NCBI GenBank assembly: GCA_947460175.1
Contig: CANHGW010000021.1
Coordinates: 1-48,697, forward strand
From: Bacteroidota bacterium
GTDB taxonomy: Bacteria; Bacteroidota; Bacteroidia; Chitinophagales; Chitinophagaceae
Reading direction: 5' to 3'
DNA length: 48,697 nt
Part shown: positions 8,720-17,658 of the stretch, one piece after another
Layout: each line of letters begins with the position of its first letter
Position numbering within the stretch: the stretch's first letter is position 1
The notes under the pieces: generated by a model
What the model was told of the DNA's origin: nothing
Databases searched by the model: none
The model's input: only the letters and a program-made list of their open reading frames with translations
Translations under genes and position numbers: made by a program

Positions 8720-9348
8720 AATTTTTTTGATAGTATTAATGTTTCTTTTGTGTTCGTTAATTCAGTCCATCCATTTTTATAGTATGACTTTATAGCATTG
8801 TGGTTAGATTTATTTACCGAAAGGCTTATGTAACTTACCTTATCTTCTTTTGCTTGAGTTTCAAATTCCTTCAGTAATTGACTTCCAATTCCTTTTCCTT
8901 GCCAAGCAGGATCCACGCCGATAACGACGAGGCCCCAATATGGATCAAAAGGTTGTGCCACTTGATGAACGTTTTCTTTACTTCTTAATCCTATTTTCAC
9001 TAAAATATTTTTGTAAATAAAAGAAATTCTTTTTTTATTTTCTGCATGAAAAATCAACCAAGGTCTTTCTAATAATGCAAGAATTAAGGCATTGAATGTG
9101 AATTGAGTCATTGAAGAAGAAGATCCTAGCATTCCTTGTCTTTTAGTTTTTATACCACCACAATAACCTATAACTTCCCCTTTTTCTTCAATATGGAATA
9201 ATACACCTCGTTCATCAACTAAATACCAACTTAGCATTTTCATTGTAAAAGAAATTCGAAGTGAAGAAGATAAGGATTTAGGAAAAGCTCTTCTATGACA
9301 ACTAGCTATTTTCAACAAGTCAATTTTATTTGATGTTTGAATCTTCAA
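8716..9348 (-). CDS. GNAT-family N-acetyltransferase
   Basis: 210 aa. The acetyl-CoA-binding motif A is clear: VIGVDPAWQGKGIGSQLL around residues 142-159, followed by SLSVNKSNHNAIKSYYKNGW, the usual GNAT C-terminal half. The N-terminal ~100 residues are less conserved. Position between a glycosyltransferase and the coupled sugar aminotransferase suggests it acetylates the amino group that aminotransferase installs (inference). The family is broad enough that another amine could be the substrate. Note that it is a GNAT, not the hexapeptide PglD type. Confidence 0.85.
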   Translation of the reverse strand: MKIQTSNKIDLLKIASCHRRAFPKSLSSSLRISFTMKMLSWYLVDERGVLFHIEEKGEVIGYCGGIKTKRQGMLGSSSSMTQFTFNALILALLERPWLIFHAENKKRISFIYKNILVKIGLRSKENVHQVAQPFDPYWGLVVIGVDPAWQGKGIGSQLLKEFETQAKEDKVSYISLSVNKSNHNAIKSYYKNGWTELTNTKETLILSKKL

Positions 9349-9360
9349 ATTATAAATTTT

Positions 9361-10308
9361 CTAATTTAATAATTTTTTAATTCCTATTATAAATCCACTT
9401 CCGTAACTCAAATGTAAAATTAACATAGCTAAAATAATTTTAGTTACTAGTATGGGATTTTTAGTAGCCGAAAACCCTACATATAAAGCGAGTAAAGCAT
9501 ATAAAACTAAAGGTATACATGCTAGCAAATTGATTATCAAAAATAAGACTGGCAATAAAATTAAATAAGAAACAAACAATGAAGGAATTAAATGCCGAAT
9601 ACGCATTCCTTGTGAAACTTTTTTTAGCACCAATGGCTTGTATAAACCATACTCAAAATATTGCTTGAATAGTTTTCGAAAAGAATCTCTTACGTAATAC
9701 GTACATTCCATTTCGGGTACCATCATTATTTTGTATCCATTTGATTTTATACGATAATGTAATTCATCATCTTGATTTCGTTTCAACGTCTCATCGAGCA
9801 AACCTATATGTTCAAAAATTGATTTTCGGTATATGGCGAAGGCGACACTATCTACCAATTGCTTTTTTTTACTCGTACGAAACTCTGTATCGCCTACTCC
9901 AAATTTTGAACTCATAGCAAAGGCAATGGCTGCACCTGTTTCTCCATGACCTTGTTGATTCAATGGTCCTCCAATAACATCTGCTTCGCCTAATTCTAAA
10001 TAATGCAAACCATTCTCTAAATAATGTTCAGGATATAAAGCATGCGATCCTAACAACGCCATGTACTTTCCAGTTGCAAACGGGTAAACATCATTGAAAG
10101 CATAACTTACGAATTTTCGCTTATTGTTATAATATTTCACACAGGAAAATTGGCGGGCTAAATCATGAATGATATCAATAGTGCCATCTGTAGATCCTGC
10201 ATCGCAAATAAATATTTCACTGATTACACTATTGCTCAGTAATAACTTTTCAACTAATTCTCTTAGGTAATTTTTTTCGTTTAATGTTGGCAATACTATT
10301 GTAATCAT
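9361..10308 (-). CDS. GT2 glycosyltransferase with C-terminal membrane segments (ExoA-like)
   Basis: 315 aa. The GT-A fold begins at residue 1 (ITIVLPTLNEKNYLREL), with the nucleotide-sugar motif CDAGSTDGT (35-43). The acceptor-site motif is ETLKRNQDDELHYRI (about 193-207). The last ~90 residues contain two to three hydrophobic helices, so the enzyme should be anchored in the inner membrane facing the cytoplasm. The layout matches ExoA-like enzymes of exopolysaccharide synthesis. It lies 20 bp after the CapK-like gene and 12 bp before the acetyltransferase. Donor and linkage cannot be read from sequence. Confidence 0.9.
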   Translation of the reverse strand: MITIVLPTLNEKNYLRELVEKLLLSNSVISEIFICDAGSTDGTIDIIHDLARQFSCVKYYNNKRKFVSYAFNDVYPFATGKYMALLGSHALYPEHYLENGLHYLELGEADVIGGPLNQQGHGETGAAIAFAMSSKFGVGDTEFRTSKKKQLVDSVAFAIYRKSIFEHIGLLDETLKRNQDDELHYRIKSNGYKIMMVPEMECTYYVRDSFRKLFKQYFEYGLYKPLVLKKVSQGMRIRHLIPSLFVSYLILLPVLFLIINLLACIPLVLYALLALYVGFSATKNPILVTKIILAMLILHLSYGSGFIIGIKKLLN

Positions 10309-10328
10309 ACTAATTCAAACTTACTTCT

Positions 10329-11717
10329 TTATCGTTTCACATTGGATATAACTGCCTTGAATTTTCCATTGGCCGTACGTGGGATAGAATCTACTTCATG
10401 AATAGTTACCTCAATATTTCCGAGTTGTGATTTCATTCTAGTAACTATCAGTTCATTTTCTTCTTTGGACAATGAAGTTGCAACCACTAGTTTAATTTCA
10501 AAACTAGATAGTGTATGCTGAATAATCTGACCTTCAATAATAGATGGTATTCCTATAAATATTCCATGAAAACGTACCATCTCTCTACCATCTTGTCCTA
10601 TGACTACGTCTTCTGTACGGCCTACAATTTCATCTACGATAGGCATATTCCGACCACATTCACAATGCTGATGAAGACTTAAGCGAATTCTATCTCCTAT
10701 TTGATAACGTATCAAAGGCTGATCAAAATTAAGCAATCCAGTACATACAGCTTCACCTACCTCACCAGGCAAAACGGGATTACCCTCCTCATCTAACAAT
10801 TCTATAATACCAATTTCTGGGCTTATATGTAAACTACCTTTTTCACATTCCGATATTAAACCGCAAGCTTCAACACCACTATAGGAATCATACGTACGAC
10901 ATCCATATACACGTTGAAACGTAGCTCGCATTTCATCTGTCAATTTTTCACTTGAAGTAATAACAGCATTCATAGTAGGAACTGAGATGCCAGCCTCTTC
11001 TATAAATCGTGCTAAAAAATAATTGCTCATCGTATACCCTGTCATCCATTTGACGTTGTATTTTTTCATTGCATGAACATAATCTTGTATTGTTTTATTG
11101 CCAATATGATAAGCTGAGTAATAAACCTGATGCTCAAACATATTATATCTATAAAATGGCCCTTTACTTTCACCATCAGGCACCACTCGTCGACCACCTA
11201 TCATACCTCGGGCATCCTTGAAGGTAATACCTGCCCAATTTCGTACACGATTTTCCATGGCAGCTGTCATCTTTTGATGCAAATCATGCGTATATACTAT
11301 TTGCACTGGCGTGCCTGTACTCCCACTACTTGCATAAAAAGCTCTTCCTTTTGATACATTTGAAGAGATCAATGCACTAGTGCCATTTAAACGCAAATCG
11401 TTTTTACTTAAATATGGAATTGATTTCAAGTCGCTCAATTCAAAATTTTCAATTTTTGCCTGAGTTAACCCGATCTGATCAAAAAGAGATGTGTAATAGG
11501 GTACAGTTTGATATGCGTGTAAAAGCAACTTTCTCAGTTCGTTTTTTTGATAATGAATAAACTCATCATTTGTATAAAACTCACGTGCTTTAAACTTCTC
11601 CAATTCAACTCTATAAATCCCACCAAAACGTCTTTTTTTCCAATACCAACCATATGCTGATATCATGACGTTTTGTATAAAAACAGGTAACTTTTGGTAT
11701 AGTTTTTGAAAATTCAT
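10329..11717 (-). CDS. CapK/phenylacetate-CoA-ligase-like adenylate-forming enzyme
   Basis: 462 aa. The ATP/AMP-binding loop is YASSGSTGTPVQIVY (about 127-141), with DSYSGVEACGL in mid-protein, the GRTEDVV hinge, and the C-terminal catalytic-lysine motif RTANGKFKAV. This is the adenylating superfamily that joins carboxylates to CoA or another thiol through an acyl-AMP. The CapK branch recurs in capsule and exopolysaccharide loci with no settled biochemical role; activation of an acyl or amino-acid decoration of the glycan is a reasonable inference. It is followed 20 bp later by a GT2 gene and preceded at 2 bp by a GT4. A role in phenylacetate catabolism is unlikely in this context. Confidence 0.85.
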   Translation of the reverse strand: MNFQKLYQKLPVFIQNVMISAYGWYWKKRRFGGIYRVELEKFKAREFYTNDEFIHYQKNELRKLLLHAYQTVPYYTSLFDQIGLTQAKIENFELSDLKSIPYLSKNDLRLNGTSALISSNVSKGRAFYASSGSTGTPVQIVYTHDLHQKMTAAMENRVRNWAGITFKDARGMIGGRRVVPDGESKGPFYRYNMFEHQVYYSAYHIGNKTIQDYVHAMKKYNVKWMTGYTMSNYFLARFIEEAGISVPTMNAVITSSEKLTDEMRATFQRVYGCRTYDSYSGVEACGLISECEKGSLHISPEIGIIELLDEEGNPVLPGEVGEAVCTGLLNFDQPLIRYQIGDRIRLSLHQHCECGRNMPIVDEIVGRTEDVVIGQDGREMVRFHGIFIGIPSIIEGQIIQHTLSSFEIKLVVATSLSKEENELIVTRMKSQLGNIEVTIHEVDSIPRTANGKFKAVISNVKR

Positions 11718-11719
11718 TT

Positions 11720-12751
11720 TTAATTCAACGATGCATTGATGAGTTCAATCCATTGCTTTAATATTGATGATGAACTATAATTTTTTTCAATTTTTGTTCT
11801 AGCAGATTGAGAAATTTTGGTGGTCAAAATTGCATTTGTCAAAAGCAATTCAATAGCACTCGCCATAGCATCTATATCATTGTCATCGCATAACAAAGCA
11901 TCTTCGTTGTTATCTAGAATATATGGAATCCCACCAACATTGGTACTTACTACAGGTAGCCCCAAAGCCATAGCTTCTAATACACTTACGGGTGTATTAT
12001 CGATATGCGTTGTGTTGATGAAAATATCATGCTGTTCAGCTAGAGCAGTCCACTCTTTTAAAGACAACTTTCCTGTAAAAGCAATATGACGTTCTAGCCT
12101 TTTACTTTTAACTAGTTCTTTCAAAGAAGGTAATAAATTTTCTTTATCCGGCCCCACCATAGTTAGTTTTATAGTAGGATATTTCTCTTTAAGTTTTTCA
12201 ACAACTAGAATTGCCATAGTAGGATTGTAAATCGACTGTAAGGACCTTACCCAAAGCAAAGAAGGCTTCAACTGTTTTCTTTGCTTGAATGTGTAATTTT
12301 CTATAGCTATTGGATTTGGTATTATAATAGGTTTTGGCAAATAAGCCTCTACTGACATTTGTTGTAAATAGGCAGAAGGAGCAACAATCTGAAATGCATT
12401 TTTAAATATCCAATTAACCAAGTTTGCTGATTTTTGAAATCGACTTGGAAGATTCCCTCCATGTAATATTAAAACATAGTTAAGTCCAAGCACTGAACAA
12501 AGCCATGCTGCAAAGCAAGCAAAATAAAATGCTTGGGTGCTATACGTATCAATAAATGCTAATTTAGTTTTTTTACGTTCAGTAATAATTAATTGAGCAA
12601 TATCCCATAACCTAGAAAATTTATTTAACTTGGAAGAGGTATATTTAACAGCATAACCAGCATGCAGAAACGAATCAACCATCCATTGATTAGGTCCAGC
12701 ATAGAAACCTTTTTGATTACCTAAGAAATTACCAATATAAATTAAACTCAA
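11720..12751 (-). CDS. GT4 glycosyltransferase
   Basis: 343 aa, GT-B fold. The N-terminal domain (about 1-165) holds the acceptor side. The C-terminal domain begins near LLWVRSLQSIYNP and contains LTMVGPDKENL and the donor-binding E-x7-E-type motif VSVLEAMALGLPVVSTNVGGIP. It is probably a retaining enzyme using a nucleotide sugar on the undecaprenyl-linked chain at the cytoplasmic face. It is only 9 bp from the polymerase gene and 2 bp from the CapK-like gene. The specific sugar is not predictable. Confidence 0.9.
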   Translation of the reverse strand: MSLIYIGNFLGNQKGFYAGPNQWMVDSFLHAGYAVKYTSSKLNKFSRLWDIAQLIITERKKTKLAFIDTYSTQAFYFACFAAWLCSVLGLNYVLILHGGNLPSRFQKSANLVNWIFKNAFQIVAPSAYLQQMSVEAYLPKPIIIPNPIAIENYTFKQRKQLKPSLLWVRSLQSIYNPTMAILVVEKLKEKYPTIKLTMVGPDKENLLPSLKELVKSKRLERHIAFTGKLSLKEWTALAEQHDIFINTTHIDNTPVSVLEAMALGLPVVSTNVGGIPYILDNNEDALLCDDNDIDAMASAIELLLTNAILTTKISQSARTKIEKNYSSSSILKQWIELINASLN

Positions 12752-12760
12752 CGCTTTTTA

Positions 12761-14149
12761 TTAAGAACGTATATAAGATTGTTTTACATTTGGACTATAT
12801 AATCCAACACAAGAAATACCTATAAGCAAAGGTGTAATAAATGTACGCATAGAAGCATGAAACGTAGTGAAAATGGCTAATATAAATAGTGAAATATTTA
12901 TCAAGTAGTAAGGAGTAAATTCAGATCTTACTTTTTTAAATAAACCTATGCCTACATATATAAGCAATATAAAATAAATAAGGCCCAATATACCATGTTC
13001 GGCTAAAAGTCTACTAAGTTCAACATGTGCTATAACTCCTTCTACTTTACTTCTCATATATCTTGATGCACCTACGCCAACACCTAATAGCGTATTATCT
13101 TGCCAAAGTTCAACATCCCCCATAAAAATATCAAATCGATTCGAAGTCATATTATTAATTGTCTGTTCTTTTGTTCCTGCAAAGGTACCTGCTGTTTCCC
13201 CCTGATACCTCAATGACAACATACCATTTGTAATATTATCAGCAATATTAAATGCAAAATAAAGCGCGATACCTCCAACAAAAGAATAACCTAATACACG
13301 CATCAACTTTGTTTTTTGTTTAACCCCTGCGTATCGAATGCTTAATAATAAAAAAACTAGAATAGAAATAACGGCACCTAATATCCCACCCCTTGAAAAA
13401 GTCATAATGCCTTGAAAAGAGAAAAGCAATAAGATGATTATATCTAACCATACAAAAGAAGTCAACTTCCAATTAAGTATCCATGATATAAACATTATAA
13501 ACATTCCTAATCCAAATGCAGATGACACTTGATTTGATCCAAATCCACCACTTGTATTAAAATTGGCTGTCAATGCAAATTCAATTGTTTCAAAATCAGG
13601 TGTTTTAAGAATTGTAAAAATGAGAGAGGGTAATAAAGCATAAATCAACATCTTAAACAATTTTATATATGCTATTTCATTCAACATTAGTTTACTACAA
13701 AATATTATTGCTAAAGCAACATTGATTGGACCCAGTAAATTAAACACAATAGATTGATAGCCAAATGCCTCGTGAGATTTATCAAAAAAAACTGATGGCA
13801 ATAATAACAATATCATTCCCCAACCAATAGATTTTATATTCTTCAAATTAATAATACCAAGCAAAAACAAGCAAAAAAACAAATACTTACTAATCTCATA
13901 TGGAATTAAAGGGCTTGTTTTAGCCATTCTTCCAAGTAATTCTAATGTACCTAAATATGCCGCTAAAAAAAGCAAAAGCAAATTCTTTTGGTCTGTAGTT
14001 GTCTTACGATATTCATACAAACTACTCATTAACACAACATAAAACCAACCCACCAATGGAAAAATAGTCACTGTCGAAATCAAACCTAAAAGAGTATGAA
14101 ATATTACCCAATGAATCGTATACTTCGTATTTGATAATAGATTAATCAC
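12761..14149 (-). CDS. O-antigen polymerase/ligase-like membrane protein (Wzy_C family)
   Basis: 462 aa with about ten to twelve hydrophobic helices. The family's conserved periplasmic loop is present near residues 330-380: RFDIFMGDVELW, then GVGVGASRYM and AHVELSRLLAEHGILG. This H-x3-R-x-L-x3-G pattern is shared by Wzy polymerases and WaaL ligases. With a flippase, a phosphoglycosyl transferase and six glycosyltransferases in the same operon, polymerisation of flipped repeat units in the periplasm is the likely role. Ligase activity cannot be excluded by sequence. Confidence 0.88.
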   Translation of the reverse strand: MINLLSNTKYTIHWVIFHTLLGLISTVTIFPLVGWFYVVLMSSLYEYRKTTTDQKNLLLLFLAAYLGTLELLGRMAKTSPLIPYEISKYLFFCLFLLGIINLKNIKSIGWGMILLLLPSVFFDKSHEAFGYQSIVFNLLGPINVALAIIFCSKLMLNEIAYIKLFKMLIYALLPSLIFTILKTPDFETIEFALTANFNTSGGFGSNQVSSAFGLGMFIMFISWILNWKLTSFVWLDIIILLLFSFQGIMTFSRGGILGAVISILVFLLLSIRYAGVKQKTKLMRVLGYSFVGGIALYFAFNIADNITNGMLSLRYQGETAGTFAGTKEQTINNMTSNRFDIFMGDVELWQDNTLLGVGVGASRYMRSKVEGVIAHVELSRLLAEHGILGLIYFILLIYVGIGLFKKVRSEFTPYYLINISLFILAIFTTFHASMRTFITPLLIGISCVGLYSPNVKQSYIRS

Positions 14150-14154
14150 TTGTA

Positions 14155-15297
14155 TTATTGAATAAAATGCGAATTGATTTTTGAATTAAAATACTCATAC
14201 GTAAATTGCGATGTCATAGTTACTACATTCTCACTAATTTTTTTCAACTGATGATGACTTGCTATTGTATTCAGATTATGAGCAATAGTTTCGGGGAGAT
14301 TATTTTTCAATAAAAATCCATTTTGTTCATGGTGAATATATTGACCAATCGATGACACATCAGTCACTAAAGGTATACATCCATACGCGGCTCCTTCTGC
14401 AATGACTTTCGGAAAGCCTTCTGATTCACTTGGCAAAATATTGACATGTGCATTGCTATAAAGCTTCACTAATTCATCTCTATTGACTGCACCCAATACC
14501 GATATTTTAATCTTATGGCTTTTTTGTGCAAGCTGAATTAATTCATTTTTCATAGCTCCATCACCAGCTATATATAAATGCTCAAATCGATTCGTATCTT
14601 CAATCATCTCTAATGCTTTTACTAATTGTAGAATACCTTTAAATGCTGATAAATTGCCTACAAACAATAAAGTTAATTTATTATCAAAGTTTTTGGATGC
14701 AGCGATAGTTCTTGCTTTTGCTAATTCAGCTTCAAACAAACAAGGATTTTCAAATGTGATTAAATGTTTTTCTTGATTAGGCCATTTTCCATTGATTGTG
14801 CCATATACATTTTTCTTATGTATAGAAGCTAGATAACTTCGCTGAAAAGCGTAACTTTTGGGTGGATTGGGTTCATTCCAGCTACCAGCATATTTGTGCC
14901 AACAAATGATAGCGTTCATTTTTTTGGAGAGCCACATCGCAATAAGCGCTGGATGCGATGGCGCACGCGAATGCAGATGAGTAATACCTGGCAAATATCT
15001 AAGTATGTATATGAAATAAATAAGATAATAAATGAGTATTTGAACTTTTGCTAAAATACCCGTTCCACCAGACGAAGGCATTGTAACTAATTTTATATTA
15101 GCCGAAAGGGGAATTGACATAGCCGCTTTACTTTCTTTTTGGCTATATCCTAACCAAATAATTTGGTCAAATAAATTACTGATTGAATCTAACTCCCTTA
15201 CAACAGGCTCAAAGCCTTGTATCTTCCCATCACATCTTGTCATTGATGTATCTGATACCACTAAGAGTTTACGACCTGTTGGTATATGGCTAGACAT
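14155..15297 (-). CDS. GT4 glycosyltransferase
   Basis: 380 aa, GT-B fold. LTLLFVGNLSAFKGILQLVKAL marks the start of the donor domain, and SESEGFPKVIAEGAAYGCIPLVTDVSS is the E-x7-E donor-site motif. The chosen start overlaps the upstream GT4 gene by 37 bp, in a different frame. The residues after it, GRKLLVVSDTS, are the expected first strand, so a later start would remove the fold's first strand. It probably adds one sugar to the lipid-linked repeat unit. Confidence 0.9.
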   Translation of the reverse strand: MSSHIPTGRKLLVVSDTSMTRCDGKIQGFEPVVRELDSISNLFDQIIWLGYSQKESKAAMSIPLSANIKLVTMPSSGGTGILAKVQILIYYLIYFIYILRYLPGITHLHSRAPSHPALIAMWLSKKMNAIICWHKYAGSWNEPNPPKSYAFQRSYLASIHKKNVYGTINGKWPNQEKHLITFENPCLFEAELAKARTIAASKNFDNKLTLLFVGNLSAFKGILQLVKALEMIEDTNRFEHLYIAGDGAMKNELIQLAQKSHKIKISVLGAVNRDELVKLYSNAHVNILPSESEGFPKVIAEGAAYGCIPLVTDVSSIGQYIHHEQNGFLLKNNLPETIAHNLNTIASHHQLKKISENVVTMTSQFTYEYFNSKINSHFIQ

Positions 15298-16301
15298 TGG
15301 TTAATATATTTTTCAGGTCCAAAGTAAGTTTCAAATAGAGATTTTAAATATGTAGCACTTGGCGGATTTTGTTCAATATGTTCGATTTTATTTATCCAAT
15401 CGCTTTCATCAAAACTCTTTAAAAAGCATTGTGGTAATATATCTTTCAAAATATTTGCAACTTCTCCAGTTTCGTATGCCACAAAAGGTAATCCTTGAGC
15501 TAAATATTCCATTAAGACGAGGGGACCAGATTCAGATTTAGCTGTATGAAGCGCAAGAGAATATGCACCCATAAGAGATTGGACATTTTGCTCATTCTCC
15601 AATAGGGTTAATGTTAGGTGTTGCTCTATAAAAGCCTTTAATCTTATAGAATACTCATTGTTCAACACCTGACCTACTATGGTTAATTTTCGATTCATCT
15701 TTAGTGCAAGGTCAACTGCAAATTCAATATTCTTTGTTTCACGTAGATTGGAAACTACAAGCCATTTTCGTTCACCATATTTTGCATCATTATTATTGGA
15801 TACATTGTGTGGTATTATAGTATTTCTTAATAACCATGTATTTGTGTTGTTAATTCTCAAAAAGTCCTTACTCCATGTATACAAGGTATTACTAACGCCA
15901 ATATAGTAATGAGGGCAGAAAATTCCCTTTAAACTCCATGGAATGGATCTATCCTTTTCTATGTCGCCGAAGTGATCATGAAAAACAATCTTAAACTTCC
16001 TAAATGAAACCAATTGTGCCATTCGTACATATGCATAAGTAAAACGCATGTGTACATGAACTATGTCATACTTAGAACAGATAGCAGCGCACTTCCACAT
16101 TGTGAGAATAGAGTACTTCGACTTTCTGTTTAAAAACATACTGTTTGCTCTAGTGTCGATAGTATCGTACTGTTTGCCTTGTGCGCTTATACACAATGTA
16201 TCAACTCGAAAACCTTTATCGAGCAATAGGCTGGTTAAATCCAGAAAAACGCGTTCGGCCCCACCCACTTCCACTCGATCTATAACTTGAAGTATCTTCA
16301 T
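15261..16301 (-). CDS. GT4 glycosyltransferase
   Basis: 346 aa. It starts with MKILQVIDRVEVGGAERVFLDL, the classic GT4 N-terminal strand and Gly-rich loop (VGGAER). The donor domain has KWLVVSNLRETKNIEFAVDLAL and the E-x7-E motif ESGPLVLMEYLAQGLPFVAY. It sits 12 bp after the GT2 gene, and its 3' end overlaps the next GT4 by 37 bp. It belongs to the repeat-unit assembly set; substrate unknown. Confidence 0.9.
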   Translation of the reverse strand: MKILQVIDRVEVGGAERVFLDLTSLLLDKGFRVDTLCISAQGKQYDTIDTRANSMFLNRKSKYSILTMWKCAAICSKYDIVHVHMRFTYAYVRMAQLVSFRKFKIVFHDHFGDIEKDRSIPWSLKGIFCPHYYIGVSNTLYTWSKDFLRINNTNTWLLRNTIIPHNVSNNNDAKYGERKWLVVSNLRETKNIEFAVDLALKMNRKLTIVGQVLNNEYSIRLKAFIEQHLTLTLLENEQNVQSLMGAYSLALHTAKSESGPLVLMEYLAQGLPFVAYETGEVANILKDILPQCFLKSFDESDWINKIEHIEQNPPSATYLKSLFETYFGPEKYINQCLAIYQQVVNS

Positions 16302-16313
16302 CTTAAACAGGAT

Positions 16314-17648
16314 TTAAAGGGCTGGAATCTTTGCGCCCTCTTTCAACATTTTAGATGAATAATTCCAAGATTTTAAAACCGTATAAATTACTATAGGAAA
16401 TAAAAATATTGAAATGAGTATCCCAAATAAAGCGATATACTTATTTCGTTTATACTTATACGGAATAATAGAAGGTGGAACGTTCAATAAAATGCTATAC
16501 AATGCAGCTTTAGTCCCAAAATATTTTCGTGTCATGTAAAGTACACTCGGCACAGGTCGAGGTGCTAATAATTTTTTAGGTCTAAAGGCATCCCAACTAC
16601 CCATCTCACGCAATCCACCATCAGAAACTTTCAAATGCACGCGCTTACTATATGGATTTGAAATATTTTTAAATCCGGCTAAATAGGCTCTCATACCCCA
16701 TTCTCCATCACCTTGTCGTTGTTTTTCAAATTGCCGATCAAACAATCCAGTTGTTAAAAACACTTCTTTTTTAATCATTACATTACCAGTATCTACTTGA
16801 TCTGACCAACGAAAAAAACGATAATGATTCGGGATTTTGGCACCAACGACTGACAATGAAACACCAGATGAAATATCTGCATTGAAAAAATCTAAACATT
16901 TTAAATGATTCTCAATCCAATCAGGCCCTACAAGAGAGTCATCGTCGTATAATAAAATATAATCGCCTGTAGATTGTTGTATAGCAGAATTACGTGCAAG
17001 CCACAAGGCTTTTTCTTGCTGATTCACTACCTTTAAATCCAACTTCCATCCTATGTAAAACTCTTGATCATAAGGTGTAGATTGATCGTATACAATCACT
17101 TCGAAATTTTTATACGATTGATTTTCTAAATCAGTCAATACATCCTTTAAATATTTATAGCGATTTAAAGTAGGTATTATTACACTTACCTTAGGATGAG
17201 TGTTTATTATTTTAGAATTGAAGTTATCATAGTCTTGATTGATATATACATTCTGAAACAGATTAACACGAGATACATTATAGGTTTTAATTGCTGCATA
17301 TATTTCTACAAATGGATTTTTAAATCCAAGAATGCGAATCATCAAAATGTATACCACCCAAAATGGATGAAAATACTTTTTAACAAATCTATAGTTGTCT
17401 GCAATAGTTGGCAACATCTCTTCACTGATGGTAGCACGTTGATCCGATTTAATTATTCCTTTTTGAAATGCTTGATAAGCAGCATCAACATTGGAAATAG
17501 AAGCACTAGAATACAAACTGTCGTACTCTATAAGTGCTTTGTCTTGATCAGAAAGAGTAGAATAGTTTACAAAATATAAATATGCATTCTCCGTATTTAC
17601 ATTAAAATACCAAGTAGGTGAAATATATTTTACAAACTCGAAAAACAT
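16314..17648 (-). CDS. GT2 glycosyltransferase with N-terminal extension
   Basis: The GT-A domain starts late, near residue 150 (KVSVIIPTLNRYKYLKDVLTDL), with VIVYDQSTPYDQEF, the DxD-like DYILLYDDDSLVGPDW and, downstream, RQGDGEWGMRAYLAG. About 150 unassigned residues precede it. A hydrophobic helix near the C-terminus (IALFGILISIFLFPIVIYTVL) suggests membrane anchoring. I place the start at ATG 17648, 10 bp after the methyltransferase stop. An upstream ATG at 17699 is in frame but would overlap that gene by 41 bp, and the added 17 residues look unremarkable. Family assignment is firm; the function of the N-terminal region is unknown. Confidence 0.86.
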   Translation of the reverse strand: MFFEFVKYISPTWYFNVNTENAYLYFVNYSTLSDQDKALIEYDSLYSSASISNVDAAYQAFQKGIIKSDQRATISEEMLPTIADNYRFVKKYFHPFWVVYILMIRILGFKNPFVEIYAAIKTYNVSRVNLFQNVYINQDYDNFNSKIINTHPKVSVIIPTLNRYKYLKDVLTDLENQSYKNFEVIVYDQSTPYDQEFYIGWKLDLKVVNQQEKALWLARNSAIQQSTGDYILLYDDDSLVGPDWIENHLKCLDFFNADISSGVSLSVVGAKIPNHYRFFRWSDQVDTGNVMIKKEVFLTTGLFDRQFEKQRQGDGEWGMRAYLAGFKNISNPYSKRVHLKVSDGGLREMGSWDAFRPKKLLAPRPVPSVLYMTRKYFGTKAALYSILLNVPPSIIPYKYKRNKYIALFGILISIFLFPIVIYTVLKSWNYSSKMLKEGAKIPAL

Positions 17649-17658
17649 TTTAAAATAG

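Noticed and set aside
17196-17579. 127-codon plus-strand frame antisense to the GT2 gene
   Set aside because: No recognisable motif, and the opposite strand codes for a clear glycosyltransferase. Treated as a shadow.
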